In this document: piece by piece, positions 25,695-33,908 of the stretch
How the letters are laid out: every line of letters starts with the position of its first letter
Position numbering within the stretch: position 1 is the first letter of the stretch
Assembly (NCBI GenBank): GCA_964603725.1
Contig: CAZRWW010000015.1
Location: 1-64,000 of the forward strand
DNA: 64,000 bases
Source: CAZDKK01 sp964603725
Lineage (GTDB): Bacteria; Eisenbacteria; RBG-16-71-46; CAIMUX01; WJJG01
Direction: 5' to 3'
The notes under the pieces: model-generated
The model's input: only the letters and a program-made list of their open reading frames with translations
What the model was told of the DNA's origin: nothing
Database searches by the model: none
Made by a program: the position numbers and the translations under genes

Positions 25695-25844
25695 CTTGCA
25701 CAGCGGGGCATAGAGCGCCGCGTGGGGGCCCTGTTCATAGAGCGCCTTGATCAGCTCGATGTTCGTCGTCGGTTCCCCCGCCGCCCCGGCCGCCCGGGCG
25801 CAGCGTCCGCCCGGGTGGAAGCCCTCTCACCGGCGGCCTCCGCC

Positions 25845-25948
25845 CCCGGTCGCGGCGCGCATTTCGAGCGCGACTTCAGTGCCCGGTCGCGGCCACGGAC
25901 CTGGAGCGCGACTTCAGTGCCCGGTCGCGGCGCGCACCTCGAGCGCGG
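25845..25948. repeat. 37-38-bp tandem repeat including the 3' end of the S4 gene
   Basis: Units at 25845-25881, 25882-25919 and a partial one at 25920-25948 share most bases. The third unit contains the last codons of the S4-domain gene, and its stop lies in the second unit, so the first two look like downstream copies of the gene's 3' end. Confidence 0.85.
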
Positions 25949-26159
25949 CCTCGATGTCCCCGCCCTCACCGACCACCTGGACCAGATCTCCCGGCTTCAC
26001 CTGATGGCCGCGATGCGTCTCGACCCGGCCGTTCACGCGCACGCGCCCCGATTGCACCAACAGCTTGGCCTCGCCGCCCGTCGGGACGATCCCGGCGAAT
26101 TTAAGCAGCGCATCCAGGTGGATGGCAGGCGTCCGGATGTCGATCGGCGTGCGGTCCAT
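25914..26159 (-). CDS. Small S4-domain RNA-binding protein
   Basis: The 81-residue protein is a single S4 domain: IHLDALLKFAGIVPTGGEAK, LLVQSGRVRVNGRVETHRG, HQVKPGDLVQVVG. This is the pattern of the YaaA/YbcJ branch of free-standing S4 proteins, which bind structured RNA, often ribosomal. The start ATG 26159 has GGGAG about nine bases upstream. Its last codons fall inside a tandem repeat, so the final residues (AALEVRAATGH) may vary between strains. The GNAT gene lies downstream on the same strand. Confidence 0.88.
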   Translation of the reverse strand: MDRTPIDIRTPAIHLDALLKFAGIVPTGGEAKLLVQSGRVRVNGRVETHRGHQVKPGDLVQVVGEGGDIEAALEVRAATGH

Positions 26160-26280
26160 GGGCCCGATCTCCCGCTGGGCGGATCCTACCGGGCGTGACC
26201 CGCGTTCTCAAGCCGTGACCGGCCTGGTAACCGACCTGATGACCGTCCTTGATGCCCGGCCAGGTGGCGGGCGGGCGCAT

Positions 26281-26309
26281 TTACCGGGCGGCAGCCCGCA
26301 TGATACGAT
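26281..26309 (+). promoter_or_regulatory. Sigma70-type promoter for the winged-helix-like gene
   Basis: TTACCG at 26281-26286, a 17-base spacer and TACGAT at 26304-26309 with an extended TG-n. The start codon of the downstream gene is 41 bases further on. Confidence 0.55.
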
Positions 26310-26350
26310 TCCGGCAGACAGGATCGGGACGCAAGCGGAGGGTTCGAGCC

Positions 26351-26782
26351 GTGTCCAAGGTGCTGCCGTCGCGCGAGAGGGGACACCTGGCCGTCGCGGC
26401 CGTGCGCGTGCTCTGTCATCTCCATGCCAGTCCGCCGTCGGCGGCGCAGATCGGTGAGCTGCTGGCGTGGGGGGATGAGGAGACCCACTTCGTGCTGCGC
26501 GGCCTCGTGGATACCGGGATCCTGCGCGAGCATCAGACGCCCTTCGAGCCGCACTACGAGCTCGTCGACCACAGCCTGATCGAAGCGCTGAAGCCCGAGG
26601 CGGAGAAGGAAGTGCTGGGCGATGAAGTCGAAGACTTCAAGCGCCGTTCCAGGTCCCGGCAGGAGCAGATCGAGAGCATGTTTCGCTCCGGCGAGCAGGA
26701 AAAGAGCAAGCAGGCCAAGCAGTCTTCGCTAGAGCAGCAGTTCGCGGCGTTCAAGAAGAAGAAACCCCGCCCGCGGTCCTGA
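26351..26782 (+). CDS. Winged-helix-like protein with charged C-terminal tail
   Basis: The first 70 residues read as a winged helix (HLAVAAVRVLCHLHASPPSA, QIGELLAWGDEETHFVLRGL, DTGILREHQTPFEPHYELVD), a fold used for DNA binding or protein contacts. The rest is a highly charged helical tail (DEVEDFKRRSRSRQEQIES, then FAAFKKKKPRPRS). It has 143 residues and I cannot place it in a named family. The GTG at 26351 is the likely start because GGAGGG stands eight bases upstream and an extended minus 10 promoter precedes it. Confidence 0.65.
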   Translation: MSKVLPSRERGHLAVAAVRVLCHLHASPPSAAQIGELLAWGDEETHFVLRGLVDTGILREHQTPFEPHYELVDHSLIEALKPEAEKEVLGDEVEDFKRRSRSRQEQIESMFRSGEQEKSKQAKQSSLEQQFAAFKKKKPRPRS

Positions 26783-27081
26783 GCATCTGGGCGCGCCCGC
26801 CACCCGCGAGCCAGCGCCTGGGGAGCGGCCGCACGGGCGCCCCGGGCGCCCCTGGCACCCCAGGCGCCCCTTGGCGCAATTGTATTGCGGTTTCCTGGGC
26901 TAAAACCAGGTTTTCCAAGGCACTAGACGAGCCCCTCCAGGTCAATTGGCTTGCCTGCGCAACCCGCTATCGGATACCATCTATGCTACATAGGGAGAGC
27001 TTCCGGGCGGTCGGGGGTCGCAGGCTGATCTGCCACTCGCTGCCGCACCGGGTGGATGATGACGGCCGAGAGGAGGGAGAC
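26783..27081. other. Intergenic region before the first selenoprotein gene
   Basis: This 299-base gap holds a run of GGGCGCC-like repeats (26836-26880), a small hairpin followed by TTTT (26894-26914) that may end the upstream transcript, and then an AT-richer stretch (26925-27000) with several weak minus 10-like elements. No gene is seen. Confidence 0.5.
26894..26914 (+). terminator. Possible intrinsic terminator after the winged-helix-like gene
   Basis: A 5-bp stem (cctgg with ccagg) with a 7-base loop is followed at once by tttt. It is short, but the T run is rare in this GC-rich window. Confidence 0.45.
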
Positions 27082-29118
27082 ATGAGAGGTAGGGTATTGC
27101 CGCTCGCGGTTTTGGCTGCGACCCTCGCGCTGGCAGCCACCTTGAGCGCCGGGGCTTCCGTTCCCCGGGTGATCATCGCCGAGGACTTCGGGTATCCCGG
27201 CTGAAGCTACTGCCCCCATGCCCGGTGCGGGCTGGAAACTGTCCTGGCTGAGTTTGGCGAGCGGCTCATCGTGTCCGAGTGGCACACCTCGGGTGGCCTC
27301 AATATTCCCACCGTGGGCCAGCGGACGAGCTTCTACGGCGTTTCGGGTGTTCCGCACGTGCGGATCGACGGCAAATACTCGCAGGTGGGCGCGGGCTCTT
27401 GCTCCGGCGCGGCCGCGGCCTATCGGAATCTGATCAACACGCGCCTGAACGAGACCGGCGGTCTGGCGCCCGTCAAGGTCGAGGGCGTCTACGGCACGGA
27501 TCCCAGCAACATCACGATGCAGGTGACGTGCACTCTGGTCGACGCCGTGACGCTGCAGAGCCCGCGGGTGTATCTCGTGGTCCTCGAGAACAATGTCTTC
27601 CATCAAGGAACAACCTACCATCATATCGTGCGGGCCGAGTACCATCAGGACGTGTCCCTGCCCACCCAGGGTTCGTCGGTGACGGTCTCCTCGACCTTCC
27701 CCATCGGAGGCACGTGGAACGTCGACAACATCGAGTGCGTCGCGTTCATCCAGAAGATGACCGGCGATAAGGAGATGTACAACTCGGCCCGCATCCCGCT
27801 GCCGGCCGACTTCGAGTTCGCCTGGGATCAGACGCTCGTGTCGGTGCCCCAGGGCAACGGATTGGCCGAGTTCACCGGCCTGCTGACGAACATCAGCGAC
27901 GATCCGGATCAGCTGACCCTCACGCTGGACAACACCTTCGGCTGGCCGGCCGAGTTCATGGTCGAGGGCGAGGCTGGTTATCATACGACCCCCAGCATCA
28001 TCAGCCTGAGCTCGCAGGAAGACGTGCAGGTCTTCATGCGCGTGCACACCGACACGCAGGTGCGCATCGGCACGGGCAACTTCATCGTGCACTCCGCCCT
28101 CACGGACCGCACGCAGCTCTCCTCCGTGCGCGTGTTCAACGGCAGCCCGGCCGTCCTCCTGGTCGACGACGACAACGGGATCCAGCCGACCCAGGAGCTC
28201 TTCGTCACGGCCCTCAATGCCAACAGCTATTTGTTCGACATCTGGGACGTGAAGCTCGGCCACGGCTCGGCGGCGCCCGCGCTGGACGACATGATGCCCT
28301 ACGACCTCATCGTGTGGATCACCGGCTGGGAAACCTATCAGCCGGTGACGCCGGCGGATGGCGAGAACCTCATGGACTTCATGGATCTGGGCAGGGGCGT
28401 CTTCATCTCGGCCCAGGACCTGACGACCGCCTTCCCCGTCGGGCACACCTTCCTGGTCGATTACCTCGGAATCGGTTCGTACACGACCAACGTCGGCGCT
28501 CTCCAGGCCAACGGCGCAGCCGGGGATCCGATCGGCGACGGCCTGCATTTGACGCTCACGTATCCGCTCACCTCGGTGAACCGGGCCGACGAGTACATCG
28601 CCAACGCGATCGGGACGCAGTTCATGACGAATCAGACCGGCCGGCCGATCGCGGTGCGGGCGGACAACGGCACGGCGCGCAGCGTGGCGCTGGGATTCGC
28701 CGGTGAGGCCATCGACGCCAACCCCAACCCCAACAACTGCACCGTGCTCTTGGGCCGGGCCCTCGATTGGATCTACGCGGCTCAGAGCCAGGGCGTGGCG
28801 GAGCGGGACGTCAAGCTCGTCTCCCACATCGGCGTCATCAGCCCGAACCCGTTCAGCTTCCATGGCGCGGGCAATGAGGCCGCCATCCGGCTGCGGCTGA
28901 GCAGCCAGGCGCTGCAGTCGCCGGTCCGGGTGGACATCCTGGACCTGAACGGGCGGCTTGTGCGCAACGTGCTCAACACGACGCTGGCGAGCGGCTCGAC
29001 CGCGGCAGCCTGGAACGGGCTCGACGCCGGCGGCCGGCCGGTGGGCTCGGGCGTCTACTACGCTCGTCTGACGACCAGCGAGGGCACGCACAGCGCCCGC
29101 CTGGTGGTCATGCGTTAG
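27082..29118 (+). CDS. Exported Omp28-like thioredoxin-fold selenoprotein 1 (Sec at residue 41)
   Basis: One frame runs from ATG 27082 (AGGAGG at 27071-27076) to the stop at 29118, interrupted only by TGA at 27202-27204, giving 678 residues if the TGA is read. A signal peptide ends near residue 26. Next comes a thioredoxin-like domain (about 30-150): AEDFGYPG-Sec-SYCPHARCG, so Sec-x-x-Cys with Cys 44, then VSEWHTSGG and a cis-Pro at SGVPHVRIDG. This matches Omp28-like proteins with Sec in place of the first Cys. A beta-rich region, an alpha/beta domain near 356 (AVLLVDDDNG) and a FlgD-like sorting domain (about 588-678, ending ARLVVMR) follow. A SECIS-like hairpin stands 20 bases after the TGA. 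Standard gene finders would split or truncate it. Confidence 0.9.
27216..27235 (+). promoter_or_regulatory. bSECIS-like hairpin 1
   Basis: The stem GCCCG/CGGGC (27220-27224 with 27228-27232) has a GTG loop, and a small internal loop (AT/T) leads to two more pairs (CC with GG). The apical G at 27225 is 20 bases after the TGA at 27202-27204, inside the spacing known for bacterial SECIS elements bound by SelB. The same element follows the TGA in two paralogues in this window. Confidence 0.8.
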
Positions 29119-29189
29119 CGTACACCGGCGTCGCGGCGGCGAGCAGCGTCAAACCGGTGATGCGGCCGCCGGCCGGACGTGCTGTTGAG

Positions 29190-29218
29190 AAGGCCGGGTC
29201 CCGCCGGGGCCCGGCCTT
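29190..29218 (+). terminator. Intrinsic terminator after selenoprotein gene 1
   Basis: A perfect 9-bp stem (aaggccggg with cccggcctt) with an 11-base loop is followed by cctgtt. It lies 72 bases after the stop, so selenoprotein genes 1 and 2 are separate transcripts. Confidence 0.8.
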
Positions 29219-29222
29219 CCTG

Positions 29223-29252
29223 TTAGGCCCCGGTGTGCCCCCGTGATAGAAT
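29223..29252 (+). promoter_or_regulatory. Possible sigma70-type promoter for selenoprotein gene 2
   Basis: TTAGGC at 29223-29228, an 18-base spacer and TAGAAT at 29247-29252 with an extended TG-n. It would give a leader of about 155 bases before ATG 29416. Confidence 0.45.
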
Positions 29253-29415
29253 CCCGCCGTGATCATCCAGGATCCTGAAGGGCGGGCGCGCCGTCCGCGA
29301 CCCGGCAATGCGAGCGGTTGACCCAGGTTCCGGCGGCGGCGACGGAGGACTCTCGCTGGCGAAGGCCGCCGGCTCAGGTCGGCCCGGGACCAGGTGCCGA
29401 ATGGGAGGAGCCACG

Positions 29416-31458
29416 ATGAGCATGAAGAGGCTGAGGCTGTCTCTGGCCGCTCTGGGCGCGGCCGTCGCGCTGGCGGCGCCCATGAGCGCGGGAGCGTCGG
29501 TCGCGCGCGTGATCATGGCGGAGGACTTCGGGTACCCCGGCTGAGGTTTCTGTCCCCATGCCCGGTGCGGGCTGGAAATGATGCTCACCGAATTCGGAGA
29601 GCAGCTCTTGGTGGCCGAATGGCACACCTCGGGCGGCCTCAACATCCCCACGGTCGGTCAACGCACGAGCTTCTACGGCGTGTCCGGTGTTCCGCACGTC
29701 AGGATCGACGGTAAGTACTCGGTGATCGGAGCCTCGTCCTGCACGGGCGCGGCCGCGAACTACCGCAACATGATCAACACGCGTCTGTCCGAGACCGGCG
29801 GGCTTTCGCCGGTCGACATCACGGCCGTGCACTCGGTCAGCGCCACCGGCGTCTGGGTGTCGGCGACCTTCACTCTGGTGGATCCGGTGACGCTGGTCAG
29901 CCCCAGTGCCTATCTGATGGTGCTGGAGGACGATGTGCTCCATCTCGGAACCGTCTACGACCACATCGTGCGGGCCGAGTATCACGAGCCCGTCATCCTG
30001 ACCAACCCCGGAGATCACGTCACCGTCGAAACCACCTTCCCGATCCAGGGGTGGAACGTCGACAACATCCAGTGTGTCGTCTTCCTCCAGAAGATGACGG
30101 GCGACAAGGAGATGTACAACGCCAGGAAGGCTCCCATGGTCAGCGACTTCCGCTTCGCCTGGGAGGCCTCGATCATCTCCATCCCCGCCAGGAACGGCAC
30201 GGCAGCTTTCGAGGGCACCCTGACGAACATCAGCGACGGGTCGGACCAGCTCACGCTGACCCTGGACAACACCTTCGGGTGGCCGGCGGAGTTCATGGTC
30301 ACGGGCGAGGCAGGCTACCACACCACGCCCAGCACCATCGCGCTGGATCCGCAGGAGCAGGTGGGAATCTACCTGCGGGTGCACACGGATAACCAGCTAC
30401 GCATCGGCGAGGGGCAGCTGGCGGTCTTCTCGGCGGTCAGCGAGCGCACGGCCTACTATCCGGCGCGGGTCTTCAACGGCAGCCAGGCGATCCTCTTTGT
30501 CGACGACGACAACGGCGTCCACCCCACGGAGCAGCCGTTCATCACCGCCCTGAACAACGGCGGCTACCTGTTCGATCGCTGGGACGTCCGGGTCGAGCAC
30601 GGAGCCATGGCCCCGGACTTCGAGGTGATGCAGCCCTACGACATCGTGCTGTGGGCGACGGGCTATGACTACTCCGACATCATCACGCCGGCCAACGCCG
30701 GGGACTTGATGGCGTTCATGGACCAGGGCAAGGGCGTGATTCTCTCGAGCGCCGACTTCCTGAACGGGTTCACCGCGGGCAACACGTTTCTGACCGACTA
30801 TCTCGGCATCGCGACTTTCCAGACCAATGTGGGCGCGACCCAGGCGACCGGCGTGGGCGGCGATCCGATCAGCGGCGGCATGAGTCTCACGCTCGAGTAC
30901 CCGCATTCGAGCTACAACCGCGCGGACCGCATCACGGCCAGTCCCATCGGAACGATCAACTTCCACAACCAGTCCAGCTACCCGATTGGCGTGCGGGCCG
31001 ACAACGGCACGGCGCGCGCGGTCACCTTCACCTTTGCCGCCACGGCGGTCGTCGCGGGCGCCCATCCCAACAACCTGACCACGTTGATCGACCGGTCGAT
31101 CGATTGGATCTGGGAGGCGCAGAGCCAGGGCGTTGCGGAGCCCGGCGGACCGGTGCGCGCCTCGCGCATCAGCAGCGTGCGTCCCAATCCGGTCGGCCCC
31201 GCGTCGGGCGGGGGCGCCGCGACGTTCCAGCTGACGCTCACGAACCGGGCCGCGGCGGCGCCCGTGCGCGTCGACGTGCTCGACCTGAACGGCCGGCTCG
31301 TGCGCAACGTCTGCGAAGCCCCGCTGCCGGCCGGCACCTCCAGCGTGAGCTGGGACGGCCGCGACGCGCTCGGCCACCCGGTGAGCGCGGGGATCTACTA
31401 CGCGCGGCTGGCGACGAGCGAGGGTGAGAGCAGCCGCCGCGTGGTGGTCGTGAGGTAG
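29416..31458 (+). CDS. Exported Omp28-like thioredoxin-fold selenoprotein 2 (Sec at residue 43)
   Basis: This is a close paralogue of selenoprotein 1 with the same domain order and 680 residues. ATG 29416 has GGGAGGAG at 29403-29410. The signal peptide (LSLAALGAAVALAAPMSAGA) is followed by AEDFGYPG-Sec-GFCPHARCG, with the TGA at 29542-29544 and Cys 46 completing Sec-x-x-Cys. The frame continues without a break to a TAG at 31456-31458. The middle alpha/beta domain begins AILFVDDDNG and the FlgD-like C-terminus ends RRVVVVR. The downstream protein is well conserved with its paralogue, which argues against decay after the TGA. It probably acts as a thiol-disulfide or peroxide-handling protein at the cell surface. 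Confidence 0.9.
29556..29575 (+). promoter_or_regulatory. bSECIS-like hairpin 2
   Basis: Same hairpin as in selenoprotein gene 1: stem 29560-29564 with 29568-29572, GTG loop, outer pairs CC (29556-29557) with GG (29574-29575). The apical G at 29565 is 20 bases after the TGA at 29542-29544. Confidence 0.8.
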
Positions 31459-31508
31459 CTCGCGCGTCCAGTCAGAGGAGCCACAGAGGAACAACCAGAG
31501 CTCGACCT

Positions 31509-31543
31509 GCCGGGGAGTCGCGCGAGGCGCGCGGCTCCCCGGC
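31509..31543 (+). terminator. Intrinsic terminator after selenoprotein gene 2
   Basis: A perfect 9-bp stem (gccggggag with ctccccggc) encloses a CG-rich inner segment and is followed by gttcttg. It separates this gene from the convergent aldehyde oxidoreductase gene. Confidence 0.8.
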
Positions 31544-31642
31544 GTTCTTGACCGTTCCGTCGCCGACGCCCGCCGCGGGCGCATGGCTTCTCTGGGCCGC
31601 GCCGGCCGCGGATGGGTACGCTCGTGCGGCGGCCTGGCTGCC

Positions 31643-33757
31643 TCAGAACTCCCGCAGCGACTCGTGGATGCCCTTGAGCGTCTCGAACCAGAAGTCGAGC
31701 GCCGCCTCGTCGGGCTCCTGGCGGAAGCGCTCCAGCCAATGCAGCAGTTCGCGGGACTGGTCACCGTCCACCTCGCAGCGGCGCTCCATGAAGCGGTGAA
31801 CGAAGTCGAGGTTGCGCCGAGACTCCCAGTAGACGGAGGCGTTGCGGCTGTTGATGCGGCTGGCCGTGCGGTGGATGTTGACGAGGAAGCGATCCCGCAG
31901 GCCCCACAGCGAGTCCATGACCTCGGGCAGCATCTCCTCCGCCCACTTGCGGTGGAATCGGCACATGCCCAGATCATCCAGGATCAGCTCGGCGCGCAAG
32001 CGCTCCGCTCCCCGCCGCCCGAGCTCGCGCGGCGGTAGGAAGTCGGCGTCGTAGTGCATGTAATACTTGCCCATGATCGCCATCGGTGACAGCACGCCCG
32101 GCGTCCAGTACTGGTTGGGCACCATCCAGCCGCGGCGCGCGAAGGCGGTGTAGAGGAACGGGTCGAGCACGCGCTTGCCCCGCTCGCGCGCCAGGCGGCG
32201 GGCGAGCTTGCGGGCGCCCTCGCTCAGGTCGAGCACGCCCCGGCGAGCGATGATGGCGTCGAGCAGCGCCGCGCCCAGCCGGGCGTTGTGCATCGAATCG
32301 CCCTCGAGCGAGAACTCCCGCAAGGAGAGCTGGCCCCGCGAGGTTCCGGCCGTCGCCGCTCCGCCGGCCGACGCGCTGCCGCTCGACGTGCCGCTCGACG
32401 TGCCGCCCGCGGATGCACGGGCCGCGGGGGCCGCCGCGAACACCGGCAGCTCCGTCACCCCCAGGTCTTTCGGGGCCAGGTATCCTTCGGCGAGGCACTC
32501 CATCAGCCACGCCAGCACGCCGCCGGCGGAGATGGCGTCGAAGCCCAGGGTGTCGGCGCGGCCGTTGAGCAGCTCGGCCGCGCGCTGGTCGAAGATGCCG
32601 CACAGGGGGCCCATCGTCTGGTAGGGTTCGTAGTCCTTCTTGTACTCCGCCCGCATCTTCTTGCACACCGCGCTGCAGGGCTCGCCGCATGTGCGCTGGC
32701 TCTTGGTCGCGATCGTCTCCTCGTTGAACTGCTTCAGGTAGTGGTTGGCGATGAAGCGCTCGTGCAACGCCAGACGATCCGCCTCGCTCATGAAGATGCT
32801 GCGGTAGTTGAAGGCCAGGACGCGCCCACCCAGCGTCGCGAAGTTCACGCCGAAGGTGCCGCCCGTGCCAAACTTGGGGTCGAAGCGGTACTTGAGCGTG
32901 GACTCGAGATCCTTTGCGGCCAGACGCTTCCGGTACTTCTCCTCGAACCAGCGGTCGGCCACCTGGCGGTCGCGGAAGTCCTCGTCAATGAAGGTGCCGC
33001 CGTAGATCACGCCCACCAGACCGTGCTCGCGGTAGAGCTTGCTGCCGAGCCCACCCCGGCCCGCCCACGTGTCGACGAACGTGATCCGGCCGTCCTTGAT
33101 CGGCGCTGAAGCGATCGCGCCGAAGTCGGTGACCTCGGCCGCGGGCCCGACGGCCAGGATGCGCGGATCGGTTTCATAGGCGCTGCCGCACTGCGCGAGC
33201 GCGTGCTGCATCACGCCGTAGACGCCGCCGCGGCCGGTCGACCACAGGACGCGCGGATCGACCGGGAGGAGATCGACCTGGATCTCCTCGCCGTGCACGC
33301 GGTTCAGGACGAGCAGGGAGCGGCGTTGGGCGCGGCCCACGAGCGAGATCATGTTCACGCCCAGGTTGTCGAAGACCAACCCGGCGCCGCCCATCGAAGA
33401 CACGAAGAAGCCGCTCCAGCAGGGCGAGAAGCCGTTCACGATGAGCCGGTTCGAGCCCGGGAAGATCGAGCCGGCAAGCAGGCCGACGCCGATGTTGAGG
33501 CTGTTGTGGCGGCCGGCCAGGTGGAGCCCCAGATCCACCGGCCCGAAGAAGTCGCCCAGCGCGAAGCGCCGCACGCGATAGAAGCCGGTGGCCAGGTCCA
33601 CGAGCAGAACCCGGATGGTCTGGGCGCGGAATTCCGGACGCGCTTCCCGGGCCGACTCGCCAGCTGGCTCCGCGGCCGAGTTAGCGACCGGGTCCGGGGG
33701 CGATCCCAAGGGTGATCCCAAAGGCGATTCCGAGGGCGATTCCGAGGGCGATTCCAT
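31643..33757 (-). CDS. Aldehyde:ferredoxin oxidoreductase family protein (tungstopterin enzyme)
   Basis: The 704-residue protein follows the AOR family: an N-terminal domain with LVDLATGFYRVRRFALGDFF, NRLIVNGFSPCWSGFF, VDTWAGRGGLG, and a C-terminal part with GFDAISAGGVLAWLMECL. These enzymes oxidise aldehydes or related compounds with a tungsten or molybdenum bis-pterin and one 4Fe-4S cluster. Likely cluster ligands are Cys 357, 361 and 365 (TCGEPCSAVCKK) and a later GMCRFH; the x3-x3 spacing differs from the x2-x3 of the archetypal AOR. An Ala-Ser-Gly-Thr low-complexity insert and a 12-base N-terminal repeat (SESP/LGSP) are unusual. The start ATG 33757 has GGGAGG upstream. No ferredoxin or pterin genes are adjacent. 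Confidence 0.9.
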   Translation of the reverse strand: MESPSESPSESPLGSPLGSPPDPVANSAAEPAGESAREARPEFRAQTIRVLLVDLATGFYRVRRFALGDFFGPVDLGLHLAGRHNSLNIGVGLLAGSIFPGSNRLIVNGFSPCWSGFFVSSMGGAGLVFDNLGVNMISLVGRAQRRSLLVLNRVHGEEIQVDLLPVDPRVLWSTGRGGVYGVMQHALAQCGSAYETDPRILAVGPAAEVTDFGAIASAPIKDGRITFVDTWAGRGGLGSKLYREHGLVGVIYGGTFIDEDFRDRQVADRWFEEKYRKRLAAKDLESTLKYRFDPKFGTGGTFGVNFATLGGRVLAFNYRSIFMSEADRLALHERFIANHYLKQFNEETIATKSQRTCGEPCSAVCKKMRAEYKKDYEPYQTMGPLCGIFDQRAAELLNGRADTLGFDAISAGGVLAWLMECLAEGYLAPKDLGVTELPVFAAAPAARASAGGTSSGTSSGSASAGGAATAGTSRGQLSLREFSLEGDSMHNARLGAALLDAIIARRGVLDLSEGARKLARRLARERGKRVLDPFLYTAFARRGWMVPNQYWTPGVLSPMAIMGKYYMHYDADFLPPRELGRRGAERLRAELILDDLGMCRFHRKWAEEMLPEVMDSLWGLRDRFLVNIHRTASRINSRNASVYWESRRNLDFVHRFMERRCEVDGDQSRELLHWLERFRQEPDEAALDFWFETLKGIHESLREF
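33695..33754. repeat. 12-bp tandem repeat at the 5' end of the AOR gene
   Basis: Five units of about 12 bases (ggcgattccgag type, drifting to ggtgatcccaag) encode the repeated Ser-Pro-rich residues 2-21 of the AOR protein, an extension not expected in this family. Confidence 0.8.
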
Positions 33758-33770
33758 GAGCGACCTCCCG

Positions 33771-33798
33771 TTGGCGCCACAACTCCGTGTGCTATAAT
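33771..33798 (+). promoter_or_regulatory. Sigma70-type promoter for selenoprotein gene 3
   Basis: TTGGCG at 33771-33776, a 16-base spacer and a perfect TATAAT at 33793-33798 with an extended TG-n. It points to the third selenoprotein gene, 111 bases upstream of ATG 33909, and lies between two divergent genes. Confidence 0.7.
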
Positions 33799-33908
33799 GA
33801 GGCCGATGGCCTGCCGGCGCGAGCCCCCCGCGAGCCGGGTGCTCATCTCTTTGCCCGCTGGGGAATTGCGCCGGATTGTCCCGCTACTCCGCCACGCGGG
33901 GGGATGGC

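Noticed and set aside
25694..25813. TGA upstream of the GNAT frame as another Sec codon
   Set aside because: The sequence around it is part of a non-coding G-rich region near repeats, with no thiol motif and no hairpin like the three real cases.
26986..29091. Minus-strand open frame of 701 codons opposite selenoprotein gene 1
   Set aside because: It is an antisense shadow with Arg/Val/Asp/His-rich composition and no domain. The plus strand has signal peptide, thioredoxin and sorting domains.
27082..29544. Selenoprotein genes 1 and 2 as pseudogenes broken by nonsense mutations
   Set aside because: The same codon is TGA in three paralogues, each followed by the same hairpin at the same distance, and the protein after the TGA is intact in all. 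Independent nonsense mutations at one catalytic position are very unlikely.
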